DNA from: Nitrospirota bacterium
GTDB taxonomy: Bacteria > Nitrospirota > Thermodesulfovibrionia > Thermodesulfovibrionales > UBA6898
Direction: 5' to 3'
NCBI GenBank assembly: GCA_021787505.1
Contig: JAJYLU010000164.1
Coordinates: forward strand, 1 to 5,469
DNA: 5,469 bases
The notes below the pieces were generated by a model that searched no databases, was not told the DNA's origin, and saw only the letters and a list, made by a program, of their open reading frames with translations. Made by a program: the position numbers and the translations under genes. Below are positions 1 to 5,469 of the stretch, one piece after another. How positions within the stretch are numbered: position 1 is the stretch's first letter; the number at the start of each line of letters is the position of its first letter.

Positions 1-897
1 CCACTCGGAGTATCTTTCGTCCCGTTTCTGCTCAAGGAGCGCGCGACGGATATCCCCCTCCACGCTCTCAAAGGGAATGAATCTCTCCCCCTGCCGCTTC
101 ACAAGCTTGAAGATATAGAGCCCTTCCCTACTCCACAACGGCCCGCTCACTTCGCCTTCCTTCAACTGCAGCATTTTTTTTTCGATTGCCGGTACCAGGT
201 CGCCCTTTCTGAATTCTCCCCAAGCGCCGTCGGATTTTCTTGACGGATCTTCGGAGTAAAGGGCCGCCAGTTTTTCGAAGGGCTCGCCTCGTCTGAGGTC
301 CGCCTCGATCTTCATCGCCCTGATCTCCAGATAGGTCGCCTCCGCAGGCGAGGGGGTATCGCTAAGTCTAAGCAGAATCGCCTTCAACTGTATCGTTTCC
401 TCCCCCTCCCGGTACCACCCCCTGTTTCTCTCATAATAGTCTTTTATCTCACCGTCATTTACTGCCGTCTTATCGTTTACCTCCTTGCCGATCATCTTGA
501 CTAGGACGATGATATTCTCCTTGAGCCATCTGCGGTAATCGGAAGGTTTCATCCCCTGCGCGCTGATCTTCTTTTCGAATTCCTTTGCGGTGAGATTATT
601 CTCCTTAAGGAAATCCCGTATGCTCCCTTCCACCTCCTTGTCGCTGACACTTATTCCCTGACGGGCGGCTTCCTGCAGAATGAGCGTCTCCTCTATCACC
701 TTCCTCAAGATCGCATCGTCAACACCATCCGTCCTCATGGACGGATCGATCTTGAGCACGAATCTACGGTAATCGGAAAAAGTGACAGGCGATCCATTCA
801 CGGTGGCGAGTATCCTCCCCTTCTCGGCGCCGGCGGCGGACACCGCGAACACGAGCAGGAAAAGAACCAGAAGCGCGGACCTAAGAGAATTTTCCAC
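1..897 (-). CDS. SurA-like periplasmic chaperone / parvulin-domain protein (partial, C-terminus beyond the window)
   Basis: The frame is open from a GTG at 897 to the window edge, giving 299 residues with no stop. Residues 1-24 look like a Sec signal peptide: Arg6, a hydrophobic core at about 8-20, and an Ala-Gly-Ala cleavage site before Glu25. Residues 26-160 resemble the SurA N-terminal chaperone domain, opening with the typical ATVNGSPVTFSDY segment and continuing as amphipathic helices. Residues 168-268 match a parvulin (PPIC-type rotamase) domain: YSEDPS at 214-219, DGAWGEF at 223-229, and the LKEGEVSGP turn at 245-253. The family binds unfolded outer-membrane proteins in the periplasm and may isomerise prolyl bonds. 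The usual parvulin histidines are replaced: QLKAILL at 170-176 has Ala173 where SHIL is expected, and LYIFKLV at 260-266 has Tyr261 where FHILKV is expected. Catalysis is therefore doubtful and a chaperone role is more likely. The GTG start is chosen because it has a ribosome binding site and keeps the signal peptide. It is probably the last visible gene of the CBS-tsaE-nadK-udg operon, 17 bases after the glycosylase stop. A PrsA/PpiD-type relative is an alternative to true SurA. Confidence 0.85.
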   Translation of the reverse strand, partial: MENSLRSALLVLFLLVFAVSAAGAEKGRILATVNGSPVTFSDYRRFVLKIDPSMRTDGVDDAILRKVIEETLILQEAARQGISVSDKEVEGSIRDFLKENNLTAKEFEKKISAQGMKPSDYRRWLKENIIVLVKMIGKEVNDKTAVNDGEIKDYYERNRGWYREGEETIQLKAILLRLSDTPSPAEATYLEIRAMKIEADLRRGEPFEKLAALYSEDPSRKSDGAWGEFRKGDLVPAIEKKMLQLKEGEVSGPLWSREGLYIFKLVKRQGERFIPFESVEGDIRRALLEQKRDERYSEW

Positions 898-906
898 GGC
901 AAAGCA

Positions 907-911
907 CTCCC
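907..911 (-). promoter_or_regulatory. Ribosome binding site supporting the GTG start of the SurA-like gene
   Basis: On the minus strand GGGAG lies 9 bases before the GTG at 897. It falls in the 17-base gap after the glycosylase stop codon. No ATG occurs in frame until about residue 54, beyond the signal peptide, so this site decides the start. Confidence 0.6.
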
Positions 912-914
912 GCA

Positions 915-1637
915 CTAATCATGGCCGCCGAGCCTCTCCATGACCTTCTGTGCGTCAGACCACGTGAGCCACTTGTCCTTTGGGTTTCTCAGGAGATAGG
1001 CGGGATGGAAAGTAGGCATCACCGGAATGCCTCTGTACTCGAAAAAATTCCCCCGGGCCGCCGTGATTCTCAGTTCAGGTCTCTTCAGGAGGGTCTGGAG
1101 CGCTATCCTTCCGAGTGTGACAATTATCTCCGGCCTGATAATCTCTATCTGTCTTTCGATGAACCCGCGGCAGCTGGCGATTTCGTCCTCTTCGGGGTCC
1201 CTGTTCATCGGGGGTCTGCATTTGACGACATTGGCGATATACACGTCGGCCCTCGTCAGGTTCTTCTCCGCTACGCTCATTTTTTCTATGAGCTTCGTAA
1301 GCAGCAATCCTGCGTCCCCGACAAATGGCCTTCCCTGGATGTCCTCTTCCCTGCCCGGACCTTCGCCGATAAACATGAGAAGGGCCCCGCCGTCCCCTTC
1401 CCCAAAGACAATGTTCTTTCTGCCCTCTGAAAGTTTGCACCTCTTGCAATCGCCGATTTCTTCTCTGAGCTGTGCCAGCAGCTCCGCTTTGCCGCTCCCC
1501 TCACGGGGACGGTCCGGAACGGTCTGGAGGAGGACAGGCAATGCCTCCACACCAAGGGCTTGATAAAATTGAAGGGCCGCCCTCAGTTCATCGTAAATCT
1601 TACTTTGCGAATCTTCCATTGTCCCGGATTCCGCCAC
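915..1637 (-). CDS. Family 4 (4Fe-4S) uracil-DNA glycosylase
   Basis: This enzyme removes uracil from DNA, from cytosine deamination or dUMP misincorporation, as the first step of base excision repair in the cytoplasm. The 240 residues carry the family 4 layout. An N-terminal helical extension (about 13-45) is followed by the first iron-sulfur cysteines in CKRCKL (Cys64, Cys67). Motif A is GEGPGREED at 91-99, with GRPFVGDAG at 102-110 after it. The second cysteine pair is Cys140 and Cys156, with 15 residues between them as expected for the 4Fe-4S cluster. The uracil/DNA-binding motif HPAYLLRNP lies at 211-219. Length is at the upper end for the family because of the N-terminal extension. The start is uncertain: GTG at 1637 lies 15 bases after the nadK stop but has no clear ribosome binding site, while ATG at 1619 has a weak GGCGGA 10 bases upstream, giving 234 residues. 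No in-frame start lies further upstream because the nadK TGA is in this frame. It is not an Ung-type (family 1) enzyme; the cysteine pattern and GE-x-PG motif separate the two. Confidence 0.93.
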   Translation of the reverse strand: MAESGTMEDSQSKIYDELRAALQFYQALGVEALPVLLQTVPDRPREGSGKAELLAQLREEIGDCKRCKLSEGRKNIVFGEGDGGALLMFIGEGPGREEDIQGRPFVGDAGLLLTKLIEKMSVAEKNLTRADVYIANVVKCRPPMNRDPEEDEIASCRGFIERQIEIIRPEIIVTLGRIALQTLLKRPELRITAARGNFFEYRGIPVMPTFHPAYLLRNPKDKWLTWSDAQKVMERLGGHD

Positions 1638-1652
1638 CGGGGCGGACTGTGC

Positions 1653-2504
1653 TCATCGTTCCCCCCACTTCAGTTTTGTCCTTAAGATATTGAAATAATC
1701 CCGCTCGCAGGGGATAAGCAACTTCGTCTTGAACGGCGACTTATTGATCTCGATTACGTCGTCCTTCCTGAGAGAAAAACCGACCTGCCCGTCCAGAGTC
1801 AGATACACGTCCTCACTGAGAGTCTTGAGGAGCACCTGAATCGTGAAATCGTCCGGCAGCACGATCGGCCTGTTCGTAAGGGTATGAGAACAGATCGGCG
1901 TCAGCAGGATGCTTCCGAGGGAAGGATAAAGAATGGGGCCGCCGGCCGAGAGAGAATATGCAGTGGAGCCAGTGGGGGTGGAGATGATCAGCCCGTCGGC
2001 CTTGAAGGTCGTCACGTATATGCCGTTTATGAAGGCGTCCAGGTCGATTATCCGCGCAAGTGCACCCTTGTTGATCACTACGTCGTTGAGCACCGTATAC
2101 TCGGCGACCCTTTCGCCGCCCCGGATTATCCCGGCGGAGAGCATCAGCCTCTCTTCGACGGTGCAGGAATCGGAAAGCATCGTGTCGACCGCCTCGTATA
2201 TCTCGTCCCTGTTGACCTCCGTGATAAATCCCATGCTTCCAAGGTTGACACCAAGTATGGGGATGCCCCTTTCTGCAACAAGCCTGCTCACGCCGAGCAT
2301 CGTCCCGTCTCCCCCGAGGACGAGGACCGCATCCACGAGGGCGGCGATCTCCGCCCTCGTAAACCCCTGCAGACCGAGGGCCGCCGCGGTCTGCGAGTCC
2401 ACGAACGTCTCGTACCCCTTCCGCTCCAACCAGGGCAGAAGCTCCTTCAATATCTCCCGCGGCTCGGGCCTGTTGGGTTTACAGATGATTCCGATCTTCT
2501 TCAT
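1653..2504 (-). CDS. nadK: NAD kinase
   Basis: NadK phosphorylates NAD at the 2'-hydroxyl of its adenosine ribose to give NADP, using ATP or polyphosphate, and is the only usual source of NADP in bacteria. The 283-residue product has the family motifs in order: GGDGTM at 64-69 with the catalytic Asp66, NLGSMGF at 87-93, the NAD-contacting pair Asn140-Asp141 in NDVVINKG, and a glycine-rich segment at 170-190 running from DGLIISTPTGS to SAGGP. His207 follows in TPICSHTL, then DGQ at 238-240. Length is normal and no key residue is missing. The ATG at 2504 is supported by AGAGGG (2515-2510), 5 bases upstream and inside the tsaE coding region. Its first 26 bases overlap the end of tsaE in another frame, which suggests translational coupling. 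Its TGA at 1655-1653 lies in the same frame as the downstream glycosylase gene. Confidence 0.97.
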   Translation of the reverse strand: MKKIGIICKPNRPEPREILKELLPWLERKGYETFVDSQTAAALGLQGFTRAEIAALVDAVLVLGGDGTMLGVSRLVAERGIPILGVNLGSMGFITEVNRDEIYEAVDTMLSDSCTVEERLMLSAGIIRGGERVAEYTVLNDVVINKGALARIIDLDAFINGIYVTTFKADGLIISTPTGSTAYSLSAGGPILYPSLGSILLTPICSHTLTNRPIVLPDDFTIQVLLKTLSEDVYLTLDGQVGFSLRKDDVIEINKSPFKTKLLIPCERDYFNILRTKLKWGER

Positions 2505-2919
2505 TCAGTCCCTCTATCGAGATCTCTCTCCTGTCGTCTCCGGTATCCTTTATCCTCACCCGTATGCATTCTTTCCCGCAGCGGTCCCCAAGCTTCTCGG
2601 CCCACTCTATGACCGCCACCGAATCCATGCCGATGCAATCCCAGATACCGGTGGCGTCGATGTCCTCCTCCTTCTCCACCCTGTACAGGTCGATATGAAA
2701 CAAGGGCGGTCGGACCGGGTACTCCGCGATTATCGTAAAACTGGCGCTGGTAACGTCCCGTCCTGCAATGCCGAAGGCCCTCGCGATCCCTTTGACCATC
2801 GTTGTCTTTCCGCTTCCGAGGTCTCCGAAGAGCGCGACGACGTCGCCCGGTTTCAGACGTCTTCCCAGGGCGTATCCCAACTCCTCAGTCCGCTCAGGAC
2901 TGTCGCTCGCCAGTTTCAC
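2479..2919 (-). CDS. tsaE: tRNA threonylcarbamoyladenosine biosynthesis ATPase TsaE
   Basis: TsaE (formerly YjeE) is the small cytoplasmic ATPase that works with TsaB and TsaD to put threonylcarbamoyl on A37 of ANN-decoding tRNAs. TsaB and TsaD are not encoded in this window. The 146-residue product has a Walker A loop GDLGSGKTT at 32-40, the HIDLYR motif at 75-80 with the acidic Asp77, and VIEWAEK at 103-109 with Glu105 and Trp106. Between them, TSASFTIIAEY (57-67) corresponds to the family TSPTFT-type segment, with Ala replacing the usual Pro. Length is typical. The GTG start at 2919 is favoured because AAGGGAA lies 6 bases upstream and the protein then begins at the expected place before the first helix. 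It overlaps the CBS gene at its 5' end and nadK at its 3' end, by 26 bases each. A CBS gene beside tsaE is, as I recall, common in Geobacter-like genomes. Confidence 0.96.
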   Translation of the reverse strand: MKLASDSPERTEELGYALGRRLKPGDVVALFGDLGSGKTTMVKGIARAFGIAGRDVTSASFTIIAEYPVRPPLFHIDLYRVEKEEDIDATGIWDCIGMDSVAVIEWAEKLGDRCGKECIRVRIKDTGDDRREISIEGLNEEDRNHL

Positions 2920-3364
2920 CCATGCTTCCCTTGATGACCTCCATCTTCCCGATAATACCGACGATCTTCCCGGCGTCCATTACCGGAAGGAGATGGATCC
3001 CCTTTTCGGACATTATCGTAGCGATCTCATGGAGAGGCGTTTCGGGAGCGACGGTGACCACCTCGCGCGTGCAGATCTCGGAAACACTCGATGCGGACAT
3101 CCTCCTGATCTCTTTCTCCATCGCAGACGAACCTTCCAGGGGAATAAACGCATCAAAAAGCCTGATGATCGTCGGGATATGAAACCGACGGTTCTGTTTG
3201 ATCAGATCGTTTTCCGTTACAATTCCGTATAACTTCCCGTCGGCACTGACCACGGGAGCCCCGCTGATCCCCCGTTCGATGAAAAGTCTTCCGAGTTCCT
3301 CGACCGTCGTTTCGGGCAATACTGTGATCACCCCGGTCTTCATGATATCCTGAGCACTTACCAT
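2894..3364 (-). CDS. Tandem CBS-domain protein
   Basis: This is a stand-alone pair of CBS domains, a fold that senses adenine nucleotides or similar ligands in the cytoplasm. The 156 residues hold CBS1 at about 6-57 (QDIMKTGVITV, GISGAPVVS, GIVTENDLIK) and CBS2 at about 95-146 (SEICTREVVTV, GIHLLPVMD, GIIGKMEVIK). A helical linker of about 37 residues lies between them (58-94). No catalytic or membrane domain is fused, so the protein probably acts by binding a ligand and a partner that cannot be named from sequence. CBS1 keeps the Gly-x-x-Thr-x-x-Asp ribose-binding pattern (Gly47, Thr50, Asp53). CBS2 has Gly139 and Glu142 at the last two positions, so only one nucleotide site may be intact. 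The ATG at 3364 has GAGAGGG 5 bases upstream. It appears to be the first gene of the operon, after a 215-base gap, and its end overlaps tsaE by 26 bases. The physiological role is unknown. Confidence 0.9.
   Translation of the reverse strand: MVSAQDIMKTGVITVLPETTVEELGRLFIERGISGAPVVSADGKLYGIVTENDLIKQNRRFHIPTIIRLFDAFIPLEGSSAMEKEIRRMSASSVSEICTREVVTVAPETPLHEIATIMSEKGIHLLPVMDAGKIVGIIGKMEVIKGSMGETGERQS
2926..2932 (-). promoter_or_regulatory. Ribosome binding site supporting the GTG start of tsaE
   Basis: AAGGGAA on the minus strand sits 6 bases before the GTG at 2919, inside the 3' end of the CBS gene. It supports a GTG start overlapping the upstream gene. The ATG three bases before the GTG is in the CBS frame, not the tsaE frame. 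Confidence 0.55.
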
Positions 3365-3579
3365 AGAATCCCTCTCTTTTTTTAATTACTAATATTATCA
3401 CTACAGTTGCAAAAATCGCCACCCCAAGATAGGGAGAGCGACTGGAAAAGTCTTTTTCTGCAATTCCTTACGGCAGCAGAAGTCTCTCATCAGCACGCCG
3501 GCACCGGTCGCCCAAAGATATGGTAGACTGCGCTGATACAGATCGGCTATGCAAGGAAAAATAAAGATTATCTTGTGCT
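3365..3579. other. Intergenic region between the cation pump and the CBS-tsaE-nadK operon
   Basis: This 215-base stretch is the only sizeable gap in the window. On the minus strand it contains, close to the CBS gene, an AT-rich segment (about 3379-3399) with a weak extended -10-like site and then a strong ribosome binding site, GAGAGGG at 3376-3370. I see no tRNA, no recognisable riboswitch core and no strong terminator hairpin. A short hydrophobic reading frame near 3422 is discussed in the findings. Confidence 0.6.
3392..3400 (-). promoter_or_regulatory. Possible extended -10 promoter element for the CBS-tsaE-nadK operon
   Basis: The minus strand reads TG-A-TAATAT, an extended -10-like arrangement; the overlapping hexamer GATAAT at 3399-3394 matches TATAAT at five of six positions. 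It would place the transcription start near 3385, leaving a leader of about 20 bases that holds the ribosome binding site. No good -35 hexamer lies at 16-18 bases, and the segment is AT-rich, so this could be chance. Confidence 0.25.
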
Positions 3580-5469
3580 CTAGCCTTTCCTTCTCCTGAA
3601 CAGTTTTTCCGTCTCCACGGCAAAAAAGACTATCGTCGAGAGCGCGAGCGTAAACAGCAATTCCTGCAGAGTCAGCGGCTGAGTCTTGAAGACCGGATTC
3701 AGAAAGGGAACATATACTGTCGCCATCTGGAGGGCGAAGGTGAGTACGACAGCGCCGAAGAGCGGTTTGTTTGACAGCGGCCCCTGCCTGAAGAAAGATT
3801 CTTTTTCCGACCGTATCGCGAGGACGTGCCCGAGCTGGGTCAGGCAGAGCACAGTGAATACCATCGTTTGCCAGTGAGCATGTCCCGTTGTGATCGACCA
3901 TGCCTGAACAAAAAGGACTACGCCGGCCATCAAAAGGCCGACCCATATTGCATGAAGGCCGAGTCCGTGAGCGAAGATGCTCTCCCGGGGATGTCTCGGC
4001 AGTCTCTTCATCACATCTCCTTCTTCCGGCTCGACAGATAACGCAAGGGCCGGAAGTCCGTCTGTCATGAGATTAATCCATAGAATATGGATAGGCAGGA
4101 GCGGAATCGGCAACCCGGCAAAGGGCGCAAGAAAGAGCGTCCATATCTCGCCTGAATTAGTGGTGAGAAGGTATTTGACGAACTTCCTGATATTATCGTA
4201 AATCTTCCTGCCTTCTTTCACTGCCTTCACTACTGTGGCGAAATTGTCATCGAGAAGGATCATATGCGCCGCCTCTTTCGCGACGTCCGTTCCCGTCACC
4301 CCCATCGCGACGCCTATATCAGCCCTTTTCAGGGCCGGGGCGTCGTTCACCCCGTCTCCGGTCATAGCTACGAACTGTCCTCTGTCCTGGAGCGCCTTCA
4401 CAATCTTCAGTTTCTGTTCCGGAGCAACACGGGCGTATACCCTTACGTCTTCGACCCTTTTTTCGAATTCGGCATGGGGAAGAGATGACAAATCGCTGCC
4501 GGTCATTATTGATCCGTCATCGTCAATAATGCCGAGCCGTTTTGCGATGACCCCTGCGGTAATCGGATGATCGCCCGTTATCATCACAGGCTTTATCCCC
4601 GCGGTCCTGCAGAGCGCCACCGCTTCTTTCGCCTCGTCCCTGGGCGGGTCCATCATTCCCGCCAGCCCGAGTATTGTCAAGCCGGTCTCTGCGGTTTCGG
4701 GAGACAACATATCTGCGGATAACTCCTCCCACGTCCTCATCGCGATGCAAAGCACCCTCAGACCGTCAGCCGCCATCCGCTCGTTTGCAGCGTTGACAGC
4801 ATCCGGATCCACGGGGACCGCACCGGCCGATTTCATGATTCTCCCGGATTTCTGCAAAAGGACGTCGACGGCCCCTTTTGTAAAGGAAATATACGGCTCT
4901 CCTTCCCCTTCTTTTTCCCAGCGGTGAAATGTACTCATGCATTTTCTTTCGGCGTCGAACGGGACCTCGGCCACGCGGGGATGCGCCCTTTCCAGACCTT
5001 CTTTGGCGAACCCGCTGTTCAGCGCCAACGTATACAAGGCCAACTCCGTCGGATCTCCCAGAAAATTCCCAGCCGAATCCCTCTTTACATCATTACTGAG
5101 TGCCATCGCCGTCAGCAGCAGGCGCAGAACCTCTTCTTCCCCAAGTCCTGAGGCTACAAAGTCGGCCTTTTTCCTAATGTTTCCGTCGGCAAACACTTCT
5201 TCTACAGTCATCCGGTTCAACGTCAGTGTTCCCGTCTTGTCCGAACAAATGTAAGTGACAGAACCGAGCGTTTCTACTGCCGGCAGTTTGCGGATCAGTG
5301 CCCTATGGCGCACCATTTTTTTTGCGCCGAGGGCCAGAGAGATCGTCACCACCGCAGGGAGCGCCTCGGGGATTGCAGCAACCGCTAGAGAGATGGCCGT
5401 AAGCAGCATGCGGAGAGTCGGCTCCCCGCGCATGACCCCCATAACAAAGACGATGCCACAGATCGCAAG
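3580..5469 (-). CDS. P2A-type cation-transporting ATPase, Ca2+-ATPase-like (partial, N-terminus beyond the window)
   Basis: This inner-membrane P-type pump uses ATP to export a cation, most likely Ca2+. The frame stays open to the window edge; 629 codons are visible, and the actuator domain with M1 and M2 is missing. Positions below count from the Met at 5442, which is internal. M4 carries the VAAIPEALP cation motif (21-29, Glu26). The phosphorylated Asp68 is in CSDKTGTLT. The nucleotide-binding domain shows FTKGA (177-181), and the P domain shows MITGDHP (277-283) and TGDGVND (351-357). M5 has NSGE (Asn419, Glu422) and M6 has WINLMTDGLP (Asn447, Thr450, Asp451), equivalent to SERCA Asn768, Glu771, Asn796, Thr799 and Asp800. 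Four more membrane segments follow at about 484-505, 516-534, 549-570 and 583-602, and the protein ends in a basic RRRKG tail. M8 has Gln526 where SERCA has Glu908. These motifs argue against heavy-metal (P1B) or Kdp pumps. A Na+- or Mn2+-transporting P2 relative remains possible. Confidence 0.92.
   Translation of the reverse strand, partial: LAICGIVFVMGVMRGEPTLRMLLTAISLAVAAIPEALPAVVTISLALGAKKMVRHRALIRKLPAVETLGSVTYICSDKTGTLTLNRMTVEEVFADGNIRKKADFVASGLGEEEVLRLLLTAMALSNDVKRDSAGNFLGDPTELALYTLALNSGFAKEGLERAHPRVAEVPFDAERKCMSTFHRWEKEGEGEPYISFTKGAVDVLLQKSGRIMKSAGAVPVDPDAVNAANERMAADGLRVLCIAMRTWEELSADMLSPETAETGLTILGLAGMMDPPRDEAKEAVALCRTAGIKPVMITGDHPITAGVIAKRLGIIDDDGSIMTGSDLSSLPHAEFEKRVEDVRVYARVAPEQKLKIVKALQDRGQFVAMTGDGVNDAPALKRADIGVAMGVTGTDVAKEAAHMILLDDNFATVVKAVKEGRKIYDNIRKFVKYLLTTNSGEIWTLFLAPFAGLPIPLLPIHILWINLMTDGLPALALSVEPEEGDVMKRLPRHPRESIFAHGLGLHAIWVGLLMAGVVLFVQAWSITTGHAHWQTMVFTVLCLTQLGHVLAIRSEKESFFRQGPLSNKPLFGAVVLTFALQMATVYVPFLNPVFKTQPLTLQELLFTLALSTIVFFAVETEKLFRRRKG

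Noticed and set aside
921..1563. Overlapping plus-strand open frames opposite the uracil-DNA glycosylase gene
   Set aside because: The glycosylase frame has all four cluster cysteines and both family motifs; the opposite frames show no domain or credible translation signals.
1933..2934. A 333-codon plus-strand open frame opposite nadK and tsaE
   Set aside because: It lies antisense to two genes with complete, well-conserved motifs, crosses their boundary, and its translation is rich in Ser, Pro and Arg with no recognisable domain. It is a codon-bias shadow.
3480..3560. Possible structured RNA or riboswitch in the gap upstream of the CBS gene
   Set aside because: I compared the GC-rich part by eye with fluoride, manganese (yybP-ykoY) and guanidine-type cores and found no matching conserved core or long helices. 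A covariance-model search would settle it.
3557..3576. Possible terminator after the pump gene (AAGA-TAA-TCTT followed by TATTTTT)
   Set aside because: The stem is only about 4 AT-rich base pairs, too weak for an intrinsic terminator. It leaves open whether the pump reads through into the CBS operon.
3401..3946. A 181-codon minus-strand frame overlapping the end of the cation pump
   Set aside because: Most of it is an alternate frame of the pump's membrane segments M7 to M10, which are clearly coding in the other frame. The tail in the gap has no domain and no ribosome binding site.

Overview
The window is a stretch of bacterial chromosome with every supported gene on the minus strand, so the genes are read from high to low coordinates. 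A periplasmic SurA-type chaperone with a signal peptide points to a Gram-negative (diderm) bacterium. Together with a family 4 Fe-S uracil-DNA glycosylase and a CBS gene next to tsaE, this recalls Deltaproteobacteria (Desulfobacterota) or Nitrospirota. That placement is an inference from gene content, not a database match. Base composition looks moderately GC-rich and even across the genes. I see no transposase, integrase, tRNA, CRISPR array or other mark of an accessory region.

Layout in transcription order. (1) 5469-3580: the C-terminal two thirds of a P2A-type (Ca2+-ATPase-like) cation pump, cut by the window edge. (2) 3579-3365: a 215-base gap with a weak extended -10-like site and a good ribosome binding site for the next gene. 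(3) 3364-2894: a two-CBS-domain protein. (4) 2919-2479: tsaE, the ATPase of tRNA t6A synthesis. (5) 2504-1653: nadK, NAD kinase. (6) 1637-915: family 4 uracil-DNA glycosylase. (7) 897-1: the N-terminal 299 residues of a SurA-like chaperone with a parvulin domain, cut by the other edge.

Items 3 to 7 look like one operon. The CBS/tsaE and tsaE/nadK pairs each overlap by 26 bases, and the next two gaps are 15 and 17 bases. The products do not form one pathway: they cover nucleotide sensing, tRNA modification, NADP supply, uracil repair and envelope protein folding. This is best read as a co-transcribed housekeeping operon, probably translationally coupled. The upstream pump is separated by the only sizeable gap and may be a separate transcription unit.

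I did not find convincing evidence of an undescribed system. The points most worth a second look are residue-level: a parvulin domain without its two usual histidines, a Ca2+-ATPase-like pump with Gln where SERCA has Glu908, a CBS pair with only one intact nucleotide-binding motif, and nadK lying in frame with the glycosylase gene across a single TGA.
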